In this document: positions 1 through 7,972 of the stretch, piece by piece
Position numbering within the stretch: position 1 is the stretch's first letter
How the letters are laid out: each line of letters opens with the position of its first letter
From: an uncultured Bacteroidota bacterium
GTDB lineage: Bacteria; Bacteroidota; Bacteroidia; Chitinophagales; Chitinophagaceae
DNA: 64,000 nucleotides
Assembly: GCA_903927185.1 (NCBI GenBank)
Contig: CAIYLW010000045.1
Location: forward strand, 1 to 64,000
Direction: 5' to 3'
Program-made: the position numbers and the translations under genes
Notes under the pieces: generated by a model
Told to the model about the DNA's origin: nothing
What the model saw: only the letters and a program-made list of their open reading frames with translations
Database searches by the model: none

Positions 1-13
1 ATAACTCATTGCA

Positions 14-66
14 ATTCTAACGCAATATTTCTACTTACTATTCTTGTCATTTCTATCAGGTACTCC
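14..66 (+). repeat. Upstream direct repeat, copy A
   Basis: This block starts with ATTCTAACGCAA and aligns over about 53 bases with the block at 2295-2347, with one base of offset. Both copies lie just upstream of a small lipoprotein gene (51 and 47 bases before the start codon). This suggests a duplicated promoter or leader. I do not recognise the motif as a known operator. Confidence 0.6.
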
Positions 67-116
67 ATTTTTATTAACAAAAAAATAGTAACAATCTATT
101 TGTCTAATCCCAAGTC

Positions 117-611
117 ATGAAAAAATATATTTTCTACTCTACCATTATTTTTATTGCTTTATTTTCTTGTAATGAATCGAAAGAAGCAGATGTTAACTTA
201 ACTAAGTTTAACAAAAATCTTGTTGTTGCAAAACAATTCATAGAAGCTTTCTCCTCAAAGGATAGTACTAAAGAAGCCAGTTTACTAGCTGAAGATTTAA
301 TCGCTACTGGACCTGGAATCGGACAAGATTCAATTTCTAAAAAAACTTTTATTAATGGGGATAAAGATCACATGATTACGTTTAGTGATATTAAATTAAA
401 CAACGCTGAATATTCTCCAGGTTTAGATGCTAATTACAAAATTAGTCCAGATGTTAGAGTGTATGGTACTTGGATTCAAAAATTTGTTAAATCCGGAAAA
501 ATAAGTAAAATGAAATGGTATGCAGAATTTAAAATCAATGATGCAGGTAAAATATTCGGCTATAAAGAATACTGCGAACTTGCAGATATGAGCAAAGAAT
601 TAGATAGATAA
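117..611 (+). CDS. Secreted lipoprotein with SnoaL/NTF2-like features
   Basis: A 164-residue protein with a lipoprotein signal peptide ending in a lipobox-like LFSC near residue 18, so it is probably exported and lipid-anchored. The rest resembles small SnoaL/NTF2-like proteins: a helical start (VVAKQFIEAFSSKD) followed by a beta-rich part with the pattern KWYAEFKIND. That fold assignment comes from pattern only and is moderate. It is the first of a run of small lipoproteins, 25 bases ahead of the next one, so they are likely co-transcribed. The function is unknown; NTF2-like folds bind small ligands or act as enzymes, and nothing here identifies a substrate. Confidence 0.75.
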   Translation: MKKYIFYSTIIFIALFSCNESKEADVNLTKFNKNLVVAKQFIEAFSSKDSTKEASLLAEDLIATGPGIGQDSISKKTFINGDKDHMITFSDIKLNNAEYSPGLDANYKISPDVRVYGTWIQKFVKSGKISKMKWYAEFKINDAGKIFGYKEYCELADMSKELDR

Positions 612-636
612 TTTATTTATAAAAACAATTAAACTT

Positions 637-1149
637 ATGCATAAAATATCATTCACTTTAGTTTTAATTATATTAATAATTTCTTGTGATACAAAACAAG
701 CAAAACCTGTTAAACATGATTACCCACCTAATGCCACAGGATATACATTAGATAGTACTGCTAATACAGATTTGGTGAAAAAGGCATTACATGCTTTAAT
801 TACCAATGATACGGTTACTTATAAAGATACCTATAGCAGTAATGCGATTTTTCACCACAATACTGATTCAATGAATTTATCGCAAAATATGGCAATGATA
901 AAGGCACAATTTGATAGCAAAATTGAAATGAAAATATTCGGGGTTCCTGAGATATGGGAATTAATAAATAATAATCCAGATAAGAATGGAATTAATCATT
1001 ATGTCTTATCGTTTATTGATTTTCAACTAACAAAAGGCGGTAGAAGTATGAAATTGAGTATTTCTTTTTGTGATTTAATTAAAGATGGAAAACAAGTTGA
1101 AGAATATTTGATTTATGATAAATCAAGTATTGCAGAATTTATGAAATAA
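637..1149 (+). CDS. Small secreted lipoprotein, family shared with neighbours
   Basis: A 170-residue protein with a short hydrophobic signal peptide and the lipobox IISC near residue 17. It shares with the proteins at 1180 and 2394 a middle region of similar length and a C-terminal pattern DGK-x-V-x-E-(x)3-YD, then a Phe and a terminal Lys. These three therefore look like paralogues that diverged after local duplication. The fold may be NTF2-like. It lies in an apparent operon with 25 bases before it and 30 bases after it. I cannot assign a function. Confidence 0.72.
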   Translation: MHKISFTLVLIILIISCDTKQAKPVKHDYPPNATGYTLDSTANTDLVKKALHALITNDTVTYKDTYSSNAIFHHNTDSMNLSQNMAMIKAQFDSKIEMKIFGVPEIWELINNNPDKNGINHYVLSFIDFQLTKGGRSMKLSISFCDLIKDGKQVEEYLIYDKSSIAEFMK

Positions 1150-1179
1150 TTGAATTATTAATTTACAATAAAAAAAAGT

Positions 1180-1689
1180 ATGAAAAAGAGAGTATTAATT
1201 GCAATTACAGCAGCATCATTATTTGCTTGTAAATCTGAAACTAAAGAAGGTACAAACATTGTTAATCCTGATCAATTCGGGTATACTATCATTAAGTCTT
1301 CTAATATTGATATTGTTAAAGAAATAAATGTTGACCTAACAAATTATGATTTTGTAAAGCTCAGGTCTCATTATTTAGATAGCACTAAAGTCCATGACAA
1401 TTTAAATATTCAACAAATAGATGTGAATCTGGCTACTTTTATTCCAATGAAAAATGCAGGTATAAAATTCTCAATTGAAAGTGAGCCAATAATATTTGAA
1501 ATTATTGAAAAGCCTGATCCTGTAACAGGGTATACCAATTATGTTGACACCTATTATTTATTAGGAGTTACTAAAAATGGCAAAAAAAACTTATCTAAAT
1601 TGAATCAAATGTTTGCAATGAAGGACGGGAAAGTTCTTGAAGAATGGGATGTGTATGATACAGCTCCTTTTACCGACTTGATGAAATAA
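1180..1689 (+). CDS. Small secreted lipoprotein, paralogue
   Basis: A 169-residue lipoprotein with signal peptide and lipobox LFAC near residue 17. Its C-terminus carries the DGKVLEEWDVYD pattern also found in the proteins at 637 and 2394, and it ends in LMK. Sequence identity to them looks low outside this motif, which implies an old duplication. It is last in the three-gene lipoprotein run and is followed by a hairpin terminator at 1714. No catalytic motif is visible and the function is unknown. Confidence 0.72.
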   Translation: MKKRVLIAITAASLFACKSETKEGTNIVNPDQFGYTIIKSSNIDIVKEINVDLTNYDFVKLRSHYLDSTKVHDNLNIQQIDVNLATFIPMKNAGIKFSIESEPIIFEIIEKPDPVTGYTNYVDTYYLLGVTKNGKKNLSKLNQMFAMKDGKVLEEWDVYDTAPFTDLMK

Positions 1690-1713
1690 TTAATTTTATA
1701 TTTTAATAATATT

Positions 1714-1743
1714 AGGGGCTCTTAGCAATAAGGGCCCTTTTTA
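1714..1743 (+). terminator. Intrinsic terminator after lipoprotein run
   Basis: AGGGGCTCTT pairs with AAGGGCCCTT across a short loop (one or two wobbles), followed by a T run. The surrounding sequence is similar to the terminator at 2926, so it belongs to the duplicated block. Confidence 0.6.
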
Positions 1744-1785
1744 AAAATCAAGTAATAGGCTTCAATATAAAACTATTAGAAAATC

Positions 1786-1998
1786 ATGGAAGTACATCAC
1801 CATCCACAAGTAACGCATAAAGAAAAACCATGGAAAGAATATCTCCTTGAAGGTTTAATGATATTTCTAGCGGTAAGTTTAGGATTTATTGCCGAAAATA
1901 TTAGAGAGCATCTTTCCGAACAAAATAAAAAGAAAGAATTAATTGAAATGGTATCATTGGACAAGGAGTTAGGAGAAAAGCAATTTTTTGAATTATAA
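1786..1998 (+). pseudogene. Truncated remnant of a Bacteroidota membrane protein (MEVHHHP type)
   Basis: Seventy codons encode a start typical of a Bacteroidota family that begins with MEVHHH, followed by a basic stretch, one membrane segment (LMIFLAVSLGFIAEN) and a coiled-coil-like ENIREHLSEQNKKKE. From memory, members of this family are much longer (roughly 200 residues or more), with a conserved periplasmic part that is missing here. The frame stops soon after the helix. I therefore read it as a 3'-truncated remnant, though a short functional version cannot be excluded. A second, more degraded start of the same kind lies at 2996. Confidence 0.55.
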
Positions 1999-2013
1999 TA
2001 TTTTTTCTAATCT

Positions 2014-2094
2014 CTATTTATTTTTACTACGATAATGTCTGCGCCACATTATTATTATGATGGCCAATATGCCAAATAGAATTGGTAATGTCAT
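2014..2094 (-). CDS. Possible 26-residue membrane peptide
   Basis: The stretch 1999-2393 has no long ORF. On the minus strand there is a 26-codon frame MTLPILFGILAIIIIMW followed by a basic tail (RRHYRSKNK). This is the layout of a single-pass membrane peptide, with an AAAAAGGAA run directly before the ATG. There is no homology evidence, and hydrophobic short frames arise by chance in AT-rich DNA, so this is tentative. Confidence 0.25.
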   Translation of the reverse strand: MTLPILFGILAIIIIMWRRHYRSKNK

Positions 2095-2294
2095 TTCCTT
2101 TTTATTGTAATGTACTCATTTACACTATTTCAAACAATTCAATTAATTAAAGGCAACGCATTCCTGCATATTTTGTATATGTAATTGAAGTAATTGATAT
2201 AGTCTAAGAAAATAATGAAAAATTGTGTATGAAAAGTATATCAATGTCAATTAATCCACTTACTTTAAGAAAGTAATTAATCTAGCCTGTTGTT

Positions 2295-2347
2295 ATTCTA
2301 ACGCAACAATTTTATTACGATTCTAGTAATTCCTAAAAGTAACCACC
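2295..2347 (+). repeat. Upstream direct repeat, copy B
   Basis: This is the second copy of the block at 14-66, again starting ATTCTAACGCAA, and again ending roughly 50 bases before a lipoprotein start codon. It marks the start of the second transcription unit of the lipoprotein patch. Confidence 0.6.
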
Positions 2348-2393
2348 TAATTATTCATTGAAATAGATTATAAACTATTTCTAAAACAACATC

Positions 2394-2903
2394 ATGAAAA
2401 TATTCTTTTTATCACTAATTATCATTACAACAATCTTTTCTTGTTCTCCAACTCCTGAAGCAAAAGTTATTACTGATAAAGTAGATGTACACCAATCTGG
2501 TATAATCTATGACAGTTCAGCAAATCTTGATGCGATTATAGCTTTAAATAAGGATTTGGAAAATCTCGATTCAATTAGTTACAAAACTAAATATGCTGAC
2601 ACTGTTATTTTTTGGAATAATGATAAACAAACCCACTTATCTGAAAATGTTAGTTTTATTAAAACTTGTTTAAAAAATAAAGTTCAAGTTAAAGTTGAAA
2701 AAAATGGCCGATGGGGAAGTCGATTTAATCATAAAAATGGAACAACTGATGATTTTGTTTATCAATCAATAGATATACATTTTACAAGAGGTTCTAAATC
2801 TGTAGATGTAGAATTTTTTCAAGCTGACCAATTCAAAGATGGTAAAATTGTAAGAGAGTATAATTATTATGATCCAACAAATTTTAATACTTTACTAAAA
2901 TAG
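2394..2903 (+). CDS. Small secreted lipoprotein, paralogue
   Basis: A 169-residue lipoprotein with signal peptide and lipobox IFSC near residue 17. It shares the C-terminal pattern KDGKIVREYNYYD and a final LLK with the proteins at 637 and 1180, plus a SKSVDVEFF segment matching RSMKLSISF of the 637 protein. Of the neighbours it is closest to the 637 protein. It sits behind a copy of the upstream repeat and ahead of a terminator related to the one at 1714, so gene and flanks were probably duplicated together. Function unknown. Confidence 0.72.
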   Translation: MKIFFLSLIIITTIFSCSPTPEAKVITDKVDVHQSGIIYDSSANLDAIIALNKDLENLDSISYKTKYADTVIFWNNDKQTHLSENVSFIKTCLKNKVQVKVEKNGRWGSRFNHKNGTTDDFVYQSIDIHFTRGSKSVDVEFFQADQFKDGKIVREYNYYDPTNFNTLLK

Positions 2904-2925
2904 GATTTTTCTTATGACATATAAT

Positions 2926-2956
2926 AAAAGGGATCTTAGCTATAATAGTCCCTTTT
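2926..2956 (+). terminator. Hairpin terminator, relative of the one at 1714
   Basis: AAAAGGGA pairs with TCCCTTTT over a 15-base loop. The 3' arm supplies a four-base T run. The sequence from here through 3015 aligns with 1713-1800, including the remnant start codon region. Confidence 0.5.
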
Positions 2957-2995
2957 AGGAAAGATAATTAGTATCAATGCAAATATTATAAAATG

Positions 2996-3040
2996 ATGGA
3001 TGTATATGATCTACACCTTGCACTAACTATAAACAAATAG
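2996..3040 (+). pseudogene. Degenerate start of a second MEVHHHP-type gene
   Basis: ATGGATGTATATGATCTACA aligns by eye with the start of the remnant at 1786 (ATGGAAGTACATCACCATCC), at a matching distance downstream of a matching terminator. The frame stops after 14 codons, so only the start of the gene is left. This is part of the duplicated block. Confidence 0.4.
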
Positions 3041-3069
3041 AATTATTCAATTAAAGTAAATCATCAATT

Positions 3070-3528
3070 ATGAAAAAAATATTATTTTATTTTATTGTAT
3101 CAGTATCCTTTTTTTCATGTAAAACAAAAGAAACAAAATCTGCATTTGATTTAGTTAATGCAAAAAAGGAAATTGAAGCAGCCGAAAAAAACATATGTGA
3201 GTTAATGGCTAAAGGGGACTCAATTGGAAGCGCAAATTGTTATAGTAAAGATGCAAAAATGATGTTTAACAATCACCCTGCAATTTCAGGAAAAAGTAAT
3301 ATCACATCTGTCTTTTCAAAATGGGCTAAATGTTATCTACATGAAAAGACTTTAGAGGTTTGGGGTGATGAAAATTTCATAACTGAAGAAGGAGAATTTG
3401 AAACCCAAACGATAGATGGAAAAATACTTGATAAAGGTAAAGCATTAGTTATTTGGAAAAAAGAAGATGGTGTATGGAAATTGCATAGAGACATGCCTAG
3501 TTCAGATCTTCCAGTTGTAACAAAATAA
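3070..3528 (+). CDS. Secreted DUF4440/SnoaL-like lipoprotein
   Basis: A 152-residue lipoprotein with lipobox FFSC near residue 17. The mature part follows the DUF4440/SnoaL pattern: helix with FxMAKGDSIGSANCYSKDAKMM, then ISGKSNI, and a C-terminal strand pair ending KALVIWKKEDGVWKLHRDMP. In this fold family the barrel cavity usually binds a small molecule; no ligand can be named from sequence. It belongs to a different branch from the 637/1180/2394 group. The start fits a typical short signal peptide. Confidence 0.75.
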   Translation: MKKILFYFIVSVSFFSCKTKETKSAFDLVNAKKEIEAAEKNICELMAKGDSIGSANCYSKDAKMMFNNHPAISGKSNITSVFSKWAKCYLHEKTLEVWGDENFITEEGEFETQTIDGKILDKGKALVIWKKEDGVWKLHRDMPSSDLPVVTK

Positions 3529-3587
3529 GTATTCAAGTAGTGTAGCCTAAAACACCTTTCTATTTTAAATAATTTTTAAAAAATTAA

Positions 3588-4085
3588 AAAAATACATTTT
3601 TTCTCCTTCTATTATTTTTTATATTTAATCTTAATGCACAGAATATAAAGCCATATACCATTGTATGTTCAGAAACCTATGTAATTTATTCAAAAATTAA
3701 TCAAAGGTTATATAATCCTGCGGTATCTCTACCTAATAATTATCTTAAAGAAAATATATACCCTGTTTATTATATATCAGACGGTTATTACTCATTTCCA
3801 ATAATAGCGGAATCAAATAAACTCAGGGGTAATCATTGGGTATTAGATGGTAAGATTGAGTATGTAATTATTGTTTCCATTACTGGAAATGAAAAAAACA
3901 ATAATGTTTGGCTATATCAAAGGTGGCCTGGTTATACTTTTGATACATTGGTGAAATTTGATACCATTTTTACTCCTGCCTGGGAATCACCAAAACCACT
4001 AATTTCTGGAAAAGGGAATTCTTTTTTAGCAGTGATTCGAAAAGAGATTATTAATGTCAACAAAAGTAGTTACCCTACCAACTAA
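3588..4085 (+). pseudogene. Signal-peptide ORF with no start codon
   Basis: The frame from the stop at 3585 to the stop at 4083 is open for 165 codons and begins KNTFFLLLLFFIFNLNAQ, an excellent signal peptide core ending at a typical NAQ cleavage site. It continues with a plausible folded protein (for example RWPGYTFDTLVKFDTIFT). There is no ATG, GTG or TTG before or inside the signal peptide, and the whole frame contains no Met codon, so it is absent from the ORF track. Upstream, 3529-3587 has no ATG in any frame. The simplest reading is a gene that lost its start by a small indel or point change in the poly-A/T stretch. A sequence error at that homopolymer would look the same. I do not recognise the family. 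Confidence 0.5.
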
Positions 4086-4117
4086 ATTGTCATCGAAAGT
4101 ATAGTAGGGAAAGCCAA

Positions 4118-4750
4118 TTAAGGGATTTTTATTATCTTCTCTTTTTTCTTCTCAATAAATTTCTTGTTCAACCAATTGGTAAGACATGCACTTCCGCCGC
4201 CTAAAATTGCTCCCACTAAAACATCAGAAGGGTAGTGTTGCCCTAAATACATTCTACTATAGCCAACTGCTGATGCCCATGTAAATGCTGGTAATGCTAC
4301 ATACCATTTTGGATAGGCTAAATAAATGGATGTAGCTGTTGTAAAAGCCAATGCAGTATGGGCTGAGGGCATTGATTTTCCTGTTTCATCTTTTTGATTA
4401 GGGAATACATCCAAAGGATATTTCACAAAAGGGCGATCTCTATTGATTGTAACTTTCATTACTTCAGTGATAGCCGCAGTGATTACTATAGATTCTGCCA
4501 GTTTAAAAGAATTCTTTTTTAGATTTTGATCGTGGTTGATCAACGAAGCTGCGAACATGCCAATAGGTGCAGCTACACAGAGCGGTTCAGACGTCGAAGA
4601 AATGTTTTTCCAGGTGCTGCTATTCGGGTTCGAAGGATTGATTTGTTTAAGCAAATTAATATCCCAATTCTGCGCATTAAGTTGATTGCAAAAAACGATA
4701 CTAGAAACTAGAAGTATTGAGAAACCGATTGACTTTATAAATGAATTCAT
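4118..4750 (-). CDS. PAP2-family phosphatase, exported or membrane-bound
   Basis: A 210-residue protein with a signal-like N-terminus ending in LNAQ near residue 27. It has all three PAP2 motifs: KVTINRDRP (K-x6-RP), PSAH, and SRMYLGQHYPSD (SR-x5-H-x3-D), which hold the catalytic histidines. Hydrophobic segments near residues 55-70, 140-160 and 170-190 fit the usual helical core. Family members dephosphorylate lipid phosphates such as undecaprenyl pyrophosphate, phosphatidic acid or lipid A; the substrate here is not defined. It lies 34 bases downstream of valS on the same strand, so the two may be co-transcribed. Confidence 0.88.
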   Translation of the reverse strand: MNSFIKSIGFSILLVSSIVFCNQLNAQNWDINLLKQINPSNPNSSTWKNISSTSEPLCVAAPIGMFAASLINHDQNLKKNSFKLAESIVITAAITEVMKVTINRDRPFVKYPLDVFPNQKDETGKSMPSAHTALAFTTATSIYLAYPKWYVALPAFTWASAVGYSRMYLGQHYPSDVLVGAILGGGSACLTNWLNKKFIEKKKEKIIKIP

Positions 4751-4760
4751 CTAGTTTATT

Positions 4761-4779
4761 TTTTGAATTTTGAATTTTT
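4761..4779. repeat. 19-base AT-rich repeat, copy 1
   Basis: TTTTGAATTTTGAATTTTT, between valS and the PAP2 gene. An identical 19-mer lies inside valS at 6084-6102, at the frameshift. The core unit is TTTTGAA repeated. Confidence 0.6.
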
Positions 4780-4784
4780 ACTTT

Positions 4785-7408
4785 TTAATTTAAATTAGCT
4801 AAGCTCTCTTCGATAGTCTTGATCCTAGCCACTGCATCAGCCTGTTTTTTTCTTTCAAATTCTACCACATCTGGTTTTGCATTTTGTACAAAACGTTCGT
4901 TCGATAATTTGATGGTTACGCTTTGCAGAAATTTTGTTTGATATTCTAAATCCTTCAACAATTCTGCTCTTAGTGTGGTTGCATCTAATACTTTTTCTGT
5001 CTCAATAAAGAATTTATCTTTTTCTATCGCAACTACAATACTATTGGCAATGGGTTCTGTTGTAAACTTTGTTTCCTCTGCGTTTACTTGCTTCGCCAAT
5101 ATTTTTTCAATAGCTTGATAACTACTAATGTTTTCAGCTTGTATATGCAGTTTAATGGTTTCTTTTGGCTTTAATTGATTCTTATTTCTCGCATCCCTTA
5201 AAGCCGATATTACATTCTTTAATAATTCTCCAGCAGCAGTAATTTCGGCGTTAACAGATTGGATAGGTTGGTTTTGTTTTACACAGAGATCATCTTTTTG
5301 CTCATTTAGTAAATGATAGATTTCTTCCGTGATAAATGGAACAAATGGATGCAATAATTGCATTAATTCCTCAAAATATACAACTGTTCTTTTGTAAACT
5401 GCAGTATCCATGGGTTGTTCAAAACCCGGCTTGATCCACTCTAAATACCAACTGCAGAAGTCATCCCATACTAACGAATAAATGATTTTCAAAGCTTCAC
5501 TTAAACGGAATTGTAGCATTAAAGTTTCTACTTCTGCTTTTACAGTATTGAGTCTATTTTCAAACCAATTAATGGCGAAATCATTTTTCAAATCTGTTCC
5601 TAAATCTGCCTGACGGGCATCCCACATTTTCAATAACTTCAAAGCATTCCATAATTTGTTATTGAAATTTCTTCCTTGTTCTAATGATGATTCATCAAAT
5701 AATAAATCATTACCTGCTGGGGATGCAATCATGATACCAAATCTTACTGCATCAGCACCATATTGATCGATCAGTCCAAGCAGATCTGGGGAGTTGCCTA
5801 AACTCTTACTCATTTTTCTTCCTTGCTTGTCCCTTACAATCCCTGTAAAATAAACATCGCTGAAAGGTTTCTCTCCACGATATTCATATCCTGCCATAAT
5901 CATTCGTGCTACCCAGAAGAAAATGATTTCAGGTGCAGTTACTAATGTATTAGTAGGATAATAATATTTCACTTCTGCATTGTCTGGATTCGATAAGCCT
6001 TTGAAAACTTCAAAAGGCCATAGCCAACTTGAGAACCAAGTATCTAAGCAATCTTCATCTTGCTTAATATCTTCCAGAGTAACTTTTGAATTTTGAATTT
6101 TTCAAAAGCTTCATCCAATGAATGCGCAACTACAAAAGATCCATCTTCTAAATAATAAGCTGGAATCCTATGTCCCCACCAAAGTTGGCGACTAATACAC
6201 CAATCTTTGATATTTTCCATCCAATGACGGTAGAGGTTCTTGAATTTTGTGGGATGAAAATTAATTTCATCATCCATCACAGCTTTCAAAGCCGGTTCTG
6301 AAATGGCTTTCATACTTACCCACCATTGTAAACTCAATCTAGATTCAACTACAGCATCAGTTCTTTCACTATATCCTACCTGGTTAGTATAATCTTCAAT
6401 CTTAACCAAATTACCTGCTGCTTCTAATGCAGGAATGATATTCTTGCGAACATCGAATCTATCTTCGCCAATAAATATTTGTGCGGCTTCACTCATCGTA
6501 CCATCATCATTCATGGTATCGATAATTTCGAGTTGGTATTTTTGTCCTAATTGATAATCGTTAATATCGTGAGCTGGCGTAACTTTTAACGCACCTGTTC
6601 CAAAATCTATTTCTACATATTCATCCGGGATGATGGGAATTCTTCTGTTTATTAAAGGAACAAAAGCAAATTTACCATGCAAGTGCTTAAAGCGGTCATC
6701 ATTTGGATTTACACAAATAGCTGTGTCGCCCATAATGGTTTCTGGTCTTACCGTTGCAATAGTAATAAATTCATGATGCGATTCAGAGCCAGTATCAATT
6801 CTGTATCGGATATAATATAACTTGCTCTGAACCTCTTTATAAATAACTTCTTCATCACTCAAGGCAGTCTTAGCTCGTACATCCCAGTTAATCATGCGCT
6901 TGCCCCGATAGATATGTCCCTTTGCAAATAGGTCGTTAAAAACCTTAATGACAGATTGATAATAATCTGGGTCCATTGTAAAAGAGGTGCGGTCCCAATC
7001 CAAGCTGCAACCCAATTTGCGTAATTGCTGTAAAATGATCCCACCATATTTCTCTTTCCATTCCCAGGCATAACTTAGAAACTCATCCCTTGTTAAAGAA
7101 GATTTAGCAATTCCCCTTTCACGGAGCATGGCTACAACTTTAGCTTCAGTGGCAATGGAAGCATGATCAGTACCGGGAACCCAACAAGCATTTTTGCCCA
7201 TCATTCTAGCCCTGCGTACCAAAATATCCTGAATAGAATTGTTAAGGCAATGACCCATATGTAATACTCCAGTAACATTTGGTGGAGGAATCACTACCGT
7301 ATAAGGTTCCCGATCATCAGGTTTACTATTGAAATAACCCTTTTCAATCCAATGGGCATTCCATTTTATTTCAACATCGGTAGGGATATAATTCTTACTC
7401 AGTTCCAT
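4785..7408 (-). CDS. valS: Valine-tRNA ligase, reading frame broken once
   Basis: Charges tRNA-Val in the cytoplasm. Two ORFs join to a full-length enzyme of about 874 residues, close to what I recall as usual for Bacteroidota ValS. The N-terminal part (7408 down to 6044) has the HIGH-type motif in [12 protein letters not shown] and the editing domain. The C-terminal part (stop at 4785) has KMSKS in [13 protein letters not shown], an anticodon-binding domain and a coiled-coil tail. The annotated C-terminal ORF starts only at 5972, but the correct frame continues upstream to about 6090 and encodes the conserved [16 protein letters not shown]. The break is a single frameshift (two bases too many or one too few) at the AAAATTC repeat near 6084-6102. 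The gene should be essential, so a sequencing error or a recent mutation is likely. Confidence 0.88.
6084..6102. repeat. 19-base AT-rich repeat, copy 2, at valS frameshift
   Basis: Identical to the 19-mer at 4761-4779. The N-terminal valS frame is lost just downstream of this point, so slippage or insertion here could explain the broken frame. Confidence 0.6.
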
Positions 7409-7487
7409 GCTTACAGCTATAATTTAAGTGTGCAAAGGTAAGGAAAAGGGGGGTGGCTTAAAAGGGAAAGTCAATTTGGTTAAGAAT

Positions 7488-7730
7488 TTACCAAACCATA
7501 CTATTTTTTTGTAACTCGATTGTAGAAAAATCCATTTGAGATTGGTTGTCCTCATCAGAGTCTTCTTTTGTTGGAACCGATGTTGTAGATTTTCCAGCAA
7601 TACCAACAGCTGATCTACAGTTTTTTTCTGTGCTATTCACCCCTTTACAAATGGTATCGATAGCATCTTTGCGATTATTTACACATCCCATTAAGCTTAC
7701 GATACAAAGAATAAAAACTAAGGGTTTCAT
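7488..7730 (-). CDS. Small lipoprotein, unknown function
   Basis: An 80-residue protein if started at the internal ATG (MKPLVFILCIVSLMGC), which gives a clean lipoprotein signal peptide with lipobox LMGC. The ORF track start seven codons upstream would spoil the signal peptide. The mature part is short, polar and low-complexity, with two further cysteines (TICKGV, EKNCRS). No family is recognised. It stands alone, 79 bases upstream of the valS start on the same strand. Confidence 0.6.
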   Translation of the reverse strand: MKPLVFILCIVSLMGCVNNRKDAIDTICKGVNSTEKNCRSAVGIAGKSTTSVPTKEDSDEDNQSQMDFSTIELQKNSMVW

Positions 7731-7819
7731 ATTGTTTGGTTGACTATTCAAATTTAGTAACTAGGTTTAATTTTATAGGTTAAGAGATGTTAATTATAGC
7801 TAACGTACCAATAAATAAA

Positions 7820-7848
7820 TTGTTACATCCCTCGCATATATAAATTTG
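7820..7848 (+). promoter_or_regulatory. Bacteroidota promoter for the exonuclease gene
   Basis: TTG at 7820, an 18-base spacer, then TAAATTTG at 7841, matching the -33/-7 consensus (TTTG, TAnnTTTG). The predicted start is near 7855, leaving a leader of roughly 118 bases before the ATG at 7973. Confidence 0.6.
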
Positions 7849-7972
7849 TAGTTGAAAGGATCGTTTTATTACAACCGTTTAACTAATTTTCTTAGTTTTA
7901 AACCTAGAATGCTTTTTAAAGGGGATATTTTTCAGAAATAATAGACTTATAATCATTAATAGAAAGGACTAA

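Noticed and set aside
1999-2393. 395-base stretch without a long gene
   Set aside because: Only the weak 26-codon minus-strand peptide and the upstream repeat are visible; no rRNA, tRNA, IS or further ORF.
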